DNA from: Fulvivirga marina
GTDB lineage: Bacteria; Bacteroidota; Bacteroidia; Cytophagales; Cyclobacteriaceae
Assembly: GCF_016775155.1 (NCBI RefSeq)
Contig: NZ_JAEUGD010000042.1
Coordinates: 372,001-436,000, forward strand
Direction: 5' to 3'
Length of the DNA stretch: 64,000 nt
The notes under the pieces were generated by a model that did no database searches, was not told the DNA's origin, and was given only the letters and a program-made list of their open reading frames with translations. The position numbers and the translations under genes are program-made. How positions within the stretch are numbered: position 1 is the first letter of the stretch; every line of letters starts with the position of its first letter. Positions 18,255 to 28,100 of this stretch are shown here, one piece after another.

Positions 18255-20359
18255 TATGTTAATTCGGTATCACTTTCAAATACTCCTAATATTTTAGTTA
18301 TTTCGTTGTCAGCATTTTTTATTTTATTAAATGTGACCCTTCGCTTTATTTCCTTATCTGATTTTGTAACAAAAACTAAATTCCATTGAGTTGAGAGGTT
18401 TTCATGATCATCAATAATGGTCTCTAAAATATTATTTGTGTTTTTTATCAACAGGTGGATGGACTTGTTTCTAACTTCTGTTCTTGAATATTCAAGTGTT
18501 TCCAAAAGCTCCTTATTGGCGCTTTTAACTTTATAGTCTGGAGAAAGTTCTAGAAATGGTGTGGAGGACTTAAATGCATTTATGGTCTGGATCATGTCCT
18601 CCATTCGCACTTTTTCCTGAGTGATAAGTTGGGCAAACATCATAATTTTGATTATGGTACCCTCATTATTCGTAATTGGGTTAAGTGTTCCGCTTAACCA
18701 AATGGACTTCCCATTTTTGTCCTTTTGCCTGAATTGACCATTGAAATAGTTGCCACTTTTTAAGCTTTGCCACATCAATTGGTTCTGAGGTTTCTTGGTT
18801 TCATCTTCAGGCAATAGGTCTGTATAATTTTTCCCTAAGATATCCGAGGGCTTATAGTTTGTAATGTTTAAGAAGACCTCATTAACAGAAGTTATTTTGC
18901 CATTTGTAGTAAACTCCAGTGAAATAAGGGTCTTGTTGAGAGTTTCAAGGTGAGATTTAATTTCTAATTCCTGCTTTTTTCTCAGGGAAATGTCCTGGCA
19001 TAATATTAATACTCTCTTGAAATTTTGGTCTTTATCGAATACTGGAGAATAGTGGATGTTGAGCCAAACCTGCTCATGGAATTTTGATAAAACCTGAATT
19101 TCTTTTTCCACACATTTACCTTGTTTTAAAAGATCGCAGATCTCTTCTTTTTCTGTGTTGTCTATTAATTGGTTGTTGCAAGGTGCTAAATCCTCATTAT
19201 CAAACCCAAGCCTGTCGATTAACCATTCGTTGATTCTGATAATATTCCCTGTTGTGTCAAATTCGGCCAGACCTGAATGACTTTCGATCGCTTTAAAAAG
19301 GCTGTTTAACTCGGCTTGGTGTTTTTCCATTTGCTGGTGAGTCGTCTCAAGTTGGACCATGTTTTGCTTGAGTTCTTCTTCCTGAGTTTTAAGTTCCTCT
19401 GCCATCAGGTGCGATTTATTAAGCAAAATTTGAGCATTTTCACTTGCCTTAACCGTAACAATAGTTGAGGCTATGCTTTCGGCAACCTTTTGGATAAAGT
19501 CGATCTTGTACTGTTCAAATACCTTAAAGGACGCCAATTCAATGGCGCCACAAAAATTGTCTTCTATCACGAGAGGAACGACCAATAAATTGGTAGGAGT
19601 TGCTTCACCCAGACCTGAGGTGATAGTGGTGTACCTGTCAGGTATTTCCGTACGATGGATGAGGTTTTTTTCTAACATTGCCTGACCTAACAACCCATCA
19701 CCTTCTTCAATGGTTTTGTTTAGAAATTTGGTTCTGTTATAGGCAAAGCAGGCTGTGAGTTCTAAAGTTCGTTTTCCGTCGTTTTCAGCTGCTATGAAAA
19801 AACCACCCTGGTTGGCTCCTACATATTTAATGAGGTGTGTTAGAATTTTAACACTGGCCTCTTCCACACTTTGCTTATCTACCCTGAGTATATCGCTGAA
19901 TTGAGCAATGCCTTCATTGACCCAGGAGCGTCTTCGCTCTTCCTCAGCATATTGCTTTTGTCTTTCTAATATCCCTGTGAGTAATATCCCTGTTTTGTTA
20001 TTAGGGTCTATGTAATTAAACTTGAATTCACCTTTATCCAAAGACTGGATGAAGTCAATAACCTCCAGGTATTTAAAGTGTATCAACTGTAAATGTTTTA
20101 CAGTCTCAACTTTTTGTAACTTTTCTGCTATTTCGGGAATAGTCCCATTGGCAATTGAACGGGATACATTATCCAGCTTTTTGAAAATGTCTGCAGTTAA
20201 TTTTAAGGTGGTAAAAAAACTTACTGCAACTAATGTTATGCTGGCTAATGCAATTTTTGTAGTGCCGATAAATATGGAAATTATTGATAAAATGATGCCG
20301 ATGATTAATAAGGCACATGTAACTAAAACCCCTCTATCCGTAAAATATGAATTCTTCAC
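18254..20359 (-). CDS. Membrane GAF/multi-PAS sensory protein without kinase domain
   Basis: The 701-residue protein starts with two membrane helices (about residues 10-32 and 34-54) and a HAMP-like linker. It then has a GAF domain (about 150-290, containing FFIAAENDGKRTLEL and PLVIEDNFCGAIELASF), a coiled coil (residues about 305-350), and three PAS modules (for example YKPSDILGKNYTDLLPED). It ends within the last PAS, with no HisKA, HATPase, GGDEF or MCP domain. It may be an accessory sensor that acts by protein contact on the array, or a remnant of a kinase that lost its catalytic half. It sits between the CheC-like gene and cheR in a tight operon, so loss by simple decay seems unlikely. 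Confidence 0.85.
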   Translation of the reverse strand: MKNSYFTDRGVLVTCALLIIGIILSIISIFIGTTKIALASITLVAVSFFTTLKLTADIFKKLDNVSRSIANGTIPEIAEKLQKVETVKHLQLIHFKYLEVIDFIQSLDKGEFKFNYIDPNNKTGILLTGILERQKQYAEEERRRSWVNEGIAQFSDILRVDKQSVEEASVKILTHLIKYVGANQGGFFIAAENDGKRTLELTACFAYNRTKFLNKTIEEGDGLLGQAMLEKNLIHRTEIPDRYTTITSGLGEATPTNLLVVPLVIEDNFCGAIELASFKVFEQYKIDFIQKVAESIASTIVTVKASENAQILLNKSHLMAEELKTQEEELKQNMVQLETTHQQMEKHQAELNSLFKAIESHSGLAEFDTTGNIIRINEWLIDRLGFDNEDLAPCNNQLIDNTEKEEICDLLKQGKCVEKEIQVLSKFHEQVWLNIHYSPVFDKDQNFKRVLILCQDISLRKKQELEIKSHLETLNKTLISLEFTTNGKITSVNEVFLNITNYKPSDILGKNYTDLLPEDETKKPQNQLMWQSLKSGNYFNGQFRQKDKNGKSIWLSGTLNPITNNEGTIIKIMMFAQLITQEKVRMEDMIQTINAFKSSTPFLELSPDYKVKSANKELLETLEYSRTEVRNKSIHLLIKNTNNILETIIDDHENLSTQWNLVFVTKSDKEIKRRVTFNKIKNADNEITKILGVFESDTELT

Positions 20360-20364
20360 TTGTA

Positions 20365-20931
20365 TTAATTTATGTGCTTGGCAACTCCTAAAAACTCTTC
20401 ACTCATCCTGAAGATGAATGTAGGTTTTACTTCTTCAAATCCTTCAAAATCAAAATACCCTTTAATGAGAATAGGGTATTTACCATCGTGAATATAGTTG
20501 TTGAGGTCATCTCCTCTATTTGTTAAAAGATCAGGAACACCTCCATAAATACTGATATTGAGTGAATTGGATATTTCTGTTATAGTTGAAGCAGATATAA
20601 TATTATCTAACTCCAGAAGAAATTCTGGTTCATCAATTGAGACGGAAGTACTAGCAGGAATTGGGCTTTTGGAGTTTATAAATTTTCGTTCACTTTCACT
20701 GAGTATCAATAGACTTTCACCATTGGTTTCGCCAAATATTTTTGTGCGTAGTATGGTGAATTTCTGCTTAAAAGGCATTTCATACGGTGAATGATTTGCT
20801 TTATTGAAAAGTTCAATGGCCAATATCCCCTTTTTTATTTCCAGGCCGGCCAATTGGGAAAATGAACGGGCAGCATGTTGATATCCCTTCTCAAATATTT
20901 TTTTGATAATCATTTTTTCATTGCTTACCAT
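20365..20931 (-). CDS. CheC-like CheY-phosphatase with one intact active-site motif
   Basis: The 188-residue protein resembles the CheC/CheX/FliY phosphatase family. The C-terminal motif FLLELDNIISAS aligns with the ExxN active-site helix (Glu107 and Asn110 kept), and is followed by the family-like SNSLNISIYGG. The corresponding N-terminal helix, IFEKGYQHAARSFSQL, keeps the hydrophobic pattern of the first CheC site but not its Glu and Asn. So only one catalytic site seems active, where classical CheC has two. It would dephosphorylate CheY-P. Its location next to cheA and in a cheD-containing operon fits, since CheC and CheD partner in Bacillus and Thermotoga. Family call from pattern only. 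Confidence 0.6.
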   Translation of the reverse strand: MVSNEKMIIKKIFEKGYQHAARSFSQLAGLEIKKGILAIELFNKANHSPYEMPFKQKFTILRTKIFGETNGESLLILSESERKFINSKSPIPASTSVSIDEPEFLLELDNIISASTITEISNSLNISIYGGVPDLLTNRGDDLNNYIHDGKYPILIKGYFDFEGFEEVKPTFIFRMSEEFLGVAKHIN

Positions 20932-20956
20932 CTTTTCTATTATTTATTGCAGTTAG

Positions 20957-22744
20957 CTAATTCTTTTTGTTTGTATAATTTCTGATGAATATCAGATTAA
21001 ATAGGGTTGCTACATTCAGAACTGGACAAACATGACCGTTGCCGAGGATGGTGACTCCATTAATCATTTTTGAATTGTCAAAAGGTTTTGAGAGTGGTTT
21101 TTCTACTATTTCCTTCTGCTGTAGCAGTTTATCTACCGCTATCCCCATAACCCTGCTGTTGTATGATACGATAACTATGTTTAAAGCTTTTTCAGCTGAG
21201 GTTCTGTCGTATGTTTTGTGGAGGATTTTTGATTCATTTACTAAATTGGCATAAGACAGCTCGAATATATCTTTCAGGAAAACCAGTGGGATAGTTTTTC
21301 CTAAATGGGAGGTTACCAGACCATTGCTCACTTTGTAAATGTCCTTTTTGTGGATAGATAATACCGCTTCCGTGTAGGAGAGAGGAATGGCATAGGTTAT
21401 ATTTTTTAATTCAAATAGTAGCGTACCCTTTACTGCCATTGAAGCTGGTATCCTTAGAGAAAATGTTGTTCCCACCCCTTTGTGAGTGTTAATTGAAATG
21501 GTACCTCCAATGGAATCAAGGGCTTTTTTTACTACATCCATACCAACACCTCGGCCTGATATTTCACTAATATTATCAGCTGTACTGAAGCCAGGTTCAA
21601 AAATCATTAAAACAATATCATCATCGCTGAAGTTTTTTGCTTCTGCTTCAGTGAGAATACCTTTTTGTATGGCCTTTTCTCTGATTTTCTGGGCGTCAAC
21701 TCCACGTCCATCGTCACTTACGTCAATAATTACAGCGTCACTTTCGCTTATTGCTTTTAGTGTAAGGTGTCCTTCGGCGGGCTTTCCAGCATTTTTACGG
21801 TCTACAATGGATTCTATTCCGTGACCTATCGCATTTCGTATCAGGTGTATTAGTGAATCACTAATAATTTGAAGGATATTTCTGTCGATTTCAGTTTCAG
21901 TACCTTTCAGGGTAAGGGATACACTTTTATTTTCCTGATTGGCAGTGTCTCTGACTATTCGGTGGAACTTGTTAAACAGAAAGCTTACTTGAACCAGGCG
22001 GACATCCATGACAGAATACTGTAGGTCTGACGAAATTCTATTTAGTCTTGAGTATTCATTGCCCCCCATGTTTTCAGCATTCAGTCCGATAATCCTGTCC
22101 CTTTCTATTACAAGCTCTCCTACCAGGTTCAGCAGGTTATCGAGCTTTCGTACTGGTACCTGTACATGGTCAGAAAAAATGATCTTGGCATTTTCCTCAG
22201 GTTCCGGTTCGCTCATGCTCTCCTTTTGAACCGTGTTTGCAGCATGGTCACTGGGGGCTATCCTGTTCTGGTTAGACACAGTTGTAATCGAGTGATCTTT
22301 AGTTGAGGGATCAGTATTTGAGTTAGCTTCTTCATTATCTTCAGGGGCTGATTGTTCTCCTTCCTTTAATGACTTTAAAATGACTTCAAGCTTGGTTTTT
22401 ATTCCTCTGTATTGGACTTTAGCTCCAGTCTTAACGGAATGGATCAAATCTCCCAGAACATCTATTGACTTAAACAGACTACTAAAGATCTGCTCATCCA
22501 GTGCTAATTTTTTTTCTCTGATTGCGCTAAAAATATCTTCAACCACATGAGCAAAATCGGCTATGGTCTTAAAACCCATTCCAGATGCATTTCCCTTTAA
22601 TGTATGTGTAATTCTGAATATGGCATCAACAGGTTTGTTATCGTCAGGCTTTTTTTCAAGCTCAGTGATCAGACGATTGAGTTCCTCGTGACTTTCCACC
22701 GCCTCTGCAAGAAATATTTCCCTATATTCGTTTTCTTTTGACAT
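20957..22744 (-). CDS. cheA: Chemotaxis histidine kinase CheA
   Basis: CheA autophosphorylates under receptor control and passes phosphate to CheY and CheB. The 595-residue protein has a P1 Hpt domain with phospho-His47 in ITHTLKGNA and a low-complexity linker (about 120-190) where no P2 domain is recognisable. P3 dimerisation (VRKLDNLLNLVGELVIERDR) follows, then P4 ATPase (LIRNAIGHGIE, DDGRGVD, GRGVGMDVVKKALDSIGG) and a C-terminal P5 CheW-like domain. The N box has Gly where NSxDHG is usual. Missing P2 is seen in other CheA proteins and implies direct transfer from P1 to CheY. It lies between cheB and the CheC-like gene. Confidence 0.96.
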   Translation of the reverse strand: MSKENEYREIFLAEAVESHEELNRLITELEKKPDDNKPVDAIFRITHTLKGNASGMGFKTIADFAHVVEDIFSAIREKKLALDEQIFSSLFKSIDVLGDLIHSVKTGAKVQYRGIKTKLEVILKSLKEGEQSAPEDNEEANSNTDPSTKDHSITTVSNQNRIAPSDHAANTVQKESMSEPEPEENAKIIFSDHVQVPVRKLDNLLNLVGELVIERDRIIGLNAENMGGNEYSRLNRISSDLQYSVMDVRLVQVSFLFNKFHRIVRDTANQENKSVSLTLKGTETEIDRNILQIISDSLIHLIRNAIGHGIESIVDRKNAGKPAEGHLTLKAISESDAVIIDVSDDGRGVDAQKIREKAIQKGILTEAEAKNFSDDDIVLMIFEPGFSTADNISEISGRGVGMDVVKKALDSIGGTISINTHKGVGTTFSLRIPASMAVKGTLLFELKNITYAIPLSYTEAVLSIHKKDIYKVSNGLVTSHLGKTIPLVFLKDIFELSYANLVNESKILHKTYDRTSAEKALNIVIVSYNSRVMGIAVDKLLQQKEIVEKPLSKPFDNSKMINGVTILGNGHVCPVLNVATLFNLIFIRNYTNKKN

Positions 22745-22792
22745 ATTTAGTCTGTTTTGAGGATCTGTTCATGATCCTTTGTATTCAATACT

Positions 22793-23824
22793 TTAAAAGC
22801 AACTCATTAAAAAGCCTGGAATATCGTTTAGTTTAACTACATAATCTGCGGCTCCCAGTTCAACGGAGGCTTTAGGCATGCCATATACCACACTGGACAA
22901 GGCATCCTGAGTTATAGTCAATCCACCTTGATGTTTTATTTTTAGCAGACCCTGGCTGCCATCTTTACCCATGCCTGTAAGTATTACTCCTATAGCTTTA
23001 GAGCCATAAACCTCAGCCACTGATTCGAATAAACAATTGATAGATGGACGGTCATATTCTTTATATATTTTGTCTGAGTATTTAAAAACAGACAGGTCAT
23101 TTTGATTGGCAACTTCCATATTTCCATCACCAGGCAAAATGTAAATAACACCTGATCTAAGGCGTTCACCCTTTTTTGCAAGTTGAACCTCGAAAGGTAA
23201 CAGGCTGTCTAATCTTTCTGCGAAAGATACCAGAAAACGTTCTGGCATGTGTTGCGCAATGATCACCGGGATGGGAAGGTTGATAGGTAATTGACCAAGG
23301 ATTGTACTGACCGCACTTGGTCCTCCTGTAGAGGCACCAATGACCAGAATGCTATACATTGCAGCATTGCTAAAAGAATGAACTTGGTGGTTTACCCTGC
23401 TAACGTTTTTTTTTAATAAGGCCAGGTTCGTTTCGTTGGCGGCCTTGATTGTTTGTATTAATTTATTAAGGTCCTTTTTAAACTGTATTGAATCTCTGCT
23501 TGTTGGTTTGTCAATAAAGTCAAAAGCACCTGTATTCAAGGCTTCAAAAACCTCCCGGTTGTTCTTCCCTAATGAGCTTAATAAAATAATAGGCACTGGA
23601 GTCTCTTTCATGATGTTTTTTACTGCATATAACCCATCATAATGAGGCATGAGCATATCAGTAACAACTACATCGGGGCGTAGTGCTTTAACTTTTCTAA
23701 CCCCGTCCTTTCCATTATTAGCGGTGCCTATTACTTCAATAGTAGGATCGGATCTCAAAACGTCGGATATCATTATGCGCATTAGGCCTGAATCTTCTAT
23801 TAGCAGGGTTTTAATCCTTTTCAC
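22793..23824 (-). CDS. cheB: Chemoreceptor methylesterase CheB
   Basis: CheB removes methyl groups from receptor glutamates when its receiver is phosphorylated. The 343-residue protein has a receiver domain with Asp56 in DVVVTDMLMP and Lys in IDKPTS. A linker follows, then the methylesterase domain with the catalytic triad Ser165 (IGASTGGPS), His192 (AQHMPERF) and Asp288 (GMGKDG). Length and order are standard. The gap to cheY is 3 nt. It counteracts CheR at the end of the same operon. Confidence 0.97.
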   Translation of the reverse strand: MKRIKTLLIEDSGLMRIMISDVLRSDPTIEVIGTANNGKDGVRKVKALRPDVVVTDMLMPHYDGLYAVKNIMKETPVPIILLSSLGKNNREVFEALNTGAFDFIDKPTSRDSIQFKKDLNKLIQTIKAANETNLALLKKNVSRVNHQVHSFSNAAMYSILVIGASTGGPSAVSTILGQLPINLPIPVIIAQHMPERFLVSFAERLDSLLPFEVQLAKKGERLRSGVIYILPGDGNMEVANQNDLSVFKYSDKIYKEYDRPSINCLFESVAEVYGSKAIGVILTGMGKDGSQGLLKIKHQGGLTITQDALSSVVYGMPKASVELGAADYVVKLNDIPGFLMSCF

Positions 23825-23827
23825 CTG

Positions 23828-24193
23828 TCATTCCTTTATATTCTGGGATATCGTACTTAATAAAGTTTCAGATGTGAAGGGCTTTACAATGTATGCCAGT
23901 GCTCCGAGGTCCAAACCCTGGCTTATTACGGAATCCTGACCAACGGCACTGATCATGATTATTTTTGACGACAACCCTTCTTCCTTGAATACTTTTAAAA
24001 TATCGGTACCGATCATGTCCGGAAGGATGTTGTCCAGTGTAATAATATCAGGCTCCAGCTCAAAAGCCAGATCAATGGCCTCTTCTCCATTGGCGGCTTC
24101 TCCTGCTATTTGATACCCTGCTCCTTGTAAAGCATCCTTGATTAGTGTTCTCATATAGAGAGAATCGTCTACTATTAGCACACTCTTATTCAT
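23828..24193 (-). CDS. cheY: Single-domain response regulator CheY
   Basis: This 121-residue stand-alone receiver has the acidic pair Asp9/Asp10 (LIVDDS), the phospho-acceptor Asp54 (ITLDNILPDM), the switch Ser82 (MISA) and Lys104 (YIVKPF). It lacks any output domain, so it signals by protein contact. In flagellated bacteria the target is the motor switch; no motor genes are present here, so the target may be a gliding, adhesion or regulatory machine. It lies between cheD and cheB. Confidence 0.94.
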   Translation of the reverse strand: MNKSVLIVDDSLYMRTLIKDALQGAGYQIAGEAANGEEAIDLAFELEPDIITLDNILPDMIGTDILKVFKEEGLSSKIIMISAVGQDSVISQGLDLGALAYIVKPFTSETLLSTISQNIKE

Positions 24194-24206
24194 TTTTAAA
24201 GCTTAA

Positions 24207-24668
24207 TTAGATTGTGATATATTTTCTTCCTGAGTTCACCCATAATGTCCCGGATTGAATATCCATTCTGGCGGTTCTGTGTTTACTTCCTCCTACTTCC
24301 ATAGCCTGGATCATTATTTTGTTACTACTCAATTTCTTTCGTATATAATCAATATTTTTTCTTCCTATTTGGAAACTTTTCATTTTCATAACATCCGCAC
24401 CGCCAACCAGACGGGCACGAATGGTTAGCGCGTTGCAGCCCACGTTCAGCATTTCTTGTATTAAATTATCTATAAGGTTATTCTGGGAATCAGGGCGATC
24501 CGGAAGCATGATATGAGCCCCTGCACCGATGCATTTGAATTTATCATATAAAAAAACTCCGATACAAGACCCTAATCCAAAGCAGATGATCTGTCCTGAT
24601 TCTGAAACCACCTTTGATTCTCCCATAGATAAAACATATCGTGTTGTATCAGTTTTAGCTGGTCTCAT
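24207..24668 (-). CDS. cheD: Chemoreceptor glutamine deamidase CheD
   Basis: CheD deamidates receptor glutamines to glutamates and binds CheC-type phosphatases. The 153-residue protein has the family core CFGLGSCIGVFLYD with catalytic Cys35 and GAHIMLPD with His52; their 17-residue spacing matches Thermotoga CheD as I recall it. The position of the third active-site residue (Thr) appears to be Cys29. The start overlaps the 3' end of cheW by 14 nt, so translation is probably coupled. Its presence with a CheC-like gene indicates a CheC/CheD adaptation circuit. Confidence 0.93.
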   Translation of the reverse strand: MRPAKTDTTRYVLSMGESKVVSESGQIICFGLGSCIGVFLYDKFKCIGAGAHIMLPDRPDSQNNLIDNLIQEMLNVGCNALTIRARLVGGADVMKMKSFQIGRKNIDYIRKKLSSNKIMIQAMEVGGSKHRTARMDIQSGTLWVNSGRKYITI

Positions 24669-25188
24669 TTTGAGCTAATTCAATTTTTTCAGCTTCATCT
24701 TCAGTCAATACTCTGAATATATCAATCAGAATAACCAGTTGCCCCTCTAACTTGACAATGCCTTTGATGTATCCAGTATCAACATTTTTATCATGTACAA
24801 GATCTACTTCTTCCTCAATAGCAGAAGCGTCAATTGTTAAGGTGTTTGGTACTTCAGTTACCAGAGCTCCCATTTTGAAGGTATCGCTTTCAATCACCAG
24901 TGTATAATTGCTCCTTTGGTTAACCTCATCCGTCGTAATGCCTGGCCTGATCCCAAACTTTTCTTCCAGATCCATAATGCCAATAATGTTACCCCTGATG
25001 TTGGCTACGCCCTTTACATATGGAGGGGTTTGTGGCATTTTAGTAATATTTGGAGTCAAGACGACCTCTTTTATCTGAGAGATATGGATACCGTAATCCT
25101 CTTCACCTAACTTAAATACAATCAGTTGCAGAGATTCCCCGGTATGCTCCATCTCTTGTTTTAATTTGCTTTCCTTCTTATCCTGCAT
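24655..25188 (-). CDS. cheW: Chemotaxis coupling protein CheW
   Basis: The 177-residue protein is a single CheW domain (about residues 18-160: LQLIVFKLGEEDYGIHISQI, then NIRGNIIGIMDLEEKFG and VKLEGQLVILIDIFRVL) that links receptors to CheA in the array. It has short charged extensions at both ends (MQDKKESKLKQEMEH and LTEDEAEKIELAQ). It is encoded 4 nt downstream of the giant receptor, so both are made from the same message. Confidence 0.95.
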   Translation of the reverse strand: MQDKKESKLKQEMEHTGESLQLIVFKLGEEDYGIHISQIKEVVLTPNITKMPQTPPYVKGVANIRGNIIGIMDLEEKFGIRPGITTDEVNQRSNYTLVIESDTFKMGALVTEVPNTLTIDASAIEEEVDLVHDKNVDTGYIKGIVKLEGQLVILIDIFRVLTEDEAEKIELAQNETS

Positions 25189-25192
25189 GCGC

Positions 25193-28100
25193 TTACAATT
25201 TGGCTTTGGTTTCTCTTAACTTAAATTGATTTACGCTGGCTTGAAGCTCAGTAGAAACCGATGCGAGTTGTTCACTTGCTGCGGTGATCTCTTCCATGCT
25301 GGTATCTAGCTCTTGAGAGCTGCTGGCTACCTGCTGAGTACCGGAAGCAGTTTCTTCGGCTACTACTACAATTTGTTCTATATTCTTCACTACTGAGTCT
25401 ATGGCATCTTTTTGCCCTTTGGCTGAGTTCAGGATCTCTCTGGAGTAGTCAAAGGTTACTTCGCTGGAAGCGGCAATCTCTTTAAAGATTGTTTCTACTT
25501 CTGAAGAGGCAGCATTTCCGTGTTTGACACTTTCTCCCATAGTGTCAATGGCCTTTCCGGCGGATTGCGTGTCCTTCTGAACATCTGCAATGATCTTTTC
25601 TATATCCACGGCGGATTTTCTTGAGTCTTCGGCCAGTTTCCTGATTTCTTCAGCTACAACGGCGAAGCCTCTGCCAGCATCACCAGCCCTTGCTGCCTCT
25701 ATGGCTGCATTTAGAGCGAGTAGGTTGGTTTGAGCAGCTATGTCAGTTATTACATTCAGCGTTCTACCTATTTCCTCTGCTCTTTGGGTAAGTACTTCTA
25801 TAGAGTCAGAGGTGAGACTCGCCGAAGAGCTTATTCCCTCCATGTTTTCAACAAGTGTTTTGACAATTTTCAACCCGTTTTCAGAGCTCTTTTGTCCATC
25901 TTCTGCCGTTTTGTTGATCATTTCGGCTCGCTTCTCCATTTCTTCTGCAGAGGTCAACACTTGTTGTGACAGGTTAGATGATTCATCTGTTTTTTCAGCC
26001 TGATCCTGAGCTCCTCTTGACATCTGTGCAATGGCGGAAGCCATTTCATTAGTGTTGTTTTTCATGCTTTGGCTTCTGTCCTGCAAATTGTCGGCGGAAT
26101 CAGAGACCTGTGTAGAGACTTCGTTTATGGTATACAATAGGCTATTTAGGTTTTCAAGTGCTTTGTTAAGCGCTTCGCCCATTTCCTTTACATACCCATC
26201 AGCATCCATATTAAATTCATTGGTAAGATCTCCCTCAGCGAGTTTGTTAACAATGTCGCTTACGGCAAGAACGGGCATTTTGATCTTTGAAATATCCGTA
26301 GCAATTTTAATGACCCTTGCCACTTGGCCGTTGTCGTCTTTGATAGGCGTGTATGCCGCTTGCAGCCATGCTGTCTCTCCATTTTTCTTTATTCGGGCAA
26401 ACTCTCCATTTTGTACTTCACCACGTGCCAGGTCTTTCCAGAACTTAGTATATTCCATACTTGATGCGTAAGTGCTGTCAACAAAAATGCTGTGATGTTG
26501 ATTTTTCACTTCTTTGATGTTGTTATAACCCAGCGTATTTAGGAAAGCGTCATTGGCTTCTATGATAGTTCCGTCGATATCAAATTCTATATATGCCCAA
26601 CCAGTATCTACTGCTGCTTGTATATTTTCGCCTTTTTTCCTGGCATCGACCATGTCAGTGATATCATTGGCAATTTTGATGACTTTAATTACATGGCCTT
26701 CACTGTCTGTTACAGGTGTATAGGAGGCATTAAGCCACACTAGTTCTCCGTTTTTTGTTATTCGAGCGAATTCTCCGGCCTGAACTTCACCATTGGCCAG
26801 GTCTTTCCAGAACTTTTTATATTGAGCAGACTTTGCATAAGTATCGTCAACAAATATCTGATGATGATTGCCCACTAGCTCTTCAATAGAGTAGTTGAGT
26901 GTTCTTGCAAAATTCTCATTAACAGATAGAATAGTTCCGTTAGGCTCAAACTCAATCGAAGCCCAACCAGTATCCACAGCTGCTTGTAAATCTTCACCTG
27001 TTTTCCTGGCATCAACCATGTCAGTGATGTCATTAGCAATTTTGATGACTTTAATTACAGTACCTTCACTGTCTGTTACAGGTGTATAGGAAGCATTAAG
27101 CCATACTAATTCTCTGTTTTTTGTTATTCGAGCGAATTCTCCGGCCTGAACTTCACCATTGGCCAGGTCTTTCCAGAACTTTTTATATTGAGCGGATTTT
27201 GCATAAGTATCGTCAACAAATATCTGATGATGATTGCCCACTAGCTCTTCAATGGAGTAGTTGAGTGTTCTTGCAAAATTCTCATTAACAGATAGAATAG
27301 TTCCGTCAGGCTCAAATTCAATCGAAGCCCAACCAGTATCCACAGCTGCCTGTATATTTTCACCTGTTTTCCTGGCATCGACCATGTCAGTGATGTCATT
27401 AGCAATTTTGATGACTTTAATTACATGGCCTTCACTGTCTGTTACAGGTGTATAGGAAGCATTAAGCCATACTAATTCTCCGTTTTTTGTTATTCGGGCA
27501 AATTCTCCGGCCTGAACTTCACCATTGGCCAGGTCTTTCCAGAACTTTTTATATTGAGCGGATTTTGCATAAGTATCGTCAACAAATATCTGATGATGAT
27601 TGCCCACTAGCTCTTCGATGGAGTAGTTGAGTGTTCTTGCAAAATTCTCATTAACGGATAGAATAGTTCCGTCAGGTTCAAACTCAATCGAGGCCCAACC
27701 AGTATCTACAGCAGCTTGTACATTGTCTGCTTTCATTTTATTTTCACGCTCTTCGGTAATATCTTTTATGAAGGCAGTATATTGCAAATTGCCTGATACT
27801 TCGACTTTGGTAAGGGAAAGGCTTCCCCAAAATTTGCTGCCGTCTTTTCTCGTCATCTCAAATTCTCTGCTTATTCCAATGACTTTATTGACCCCGGTTT
27901 GCATATTGTCATCAATATACTGATCATGATTTTGACGATGGGTCAAGGGGACGATCATTTGGATATTTTTACCCAGAACTTCAGAGCGAGAGTAGCCAAA
28001 CATTTCCTCAGCTTTCTTATTAAAGAAGGTAATAGTTTTGTCACTGTTGATAGTTACTACACTGTCAACAGCGGCTTCAAGGATTTGCAGGTTTCTTTGC

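Noticed and set aside
26632-27729. Regularly spaced repeats that could suggest a CRISPR-like array
   Set aside because: The unit is 366 bp, in frame, and codes for a PAS domain; there are no short repeats with unique spacers and no cas genes.
26895-27923. Three similar plus-strand ORFs spaced 366 bp apart, looking like a small gene family
   Set aside because: They are antisense shadows of the tandem PAS repeats in the receptor gene, and their similarity simply copies that of the real gene.
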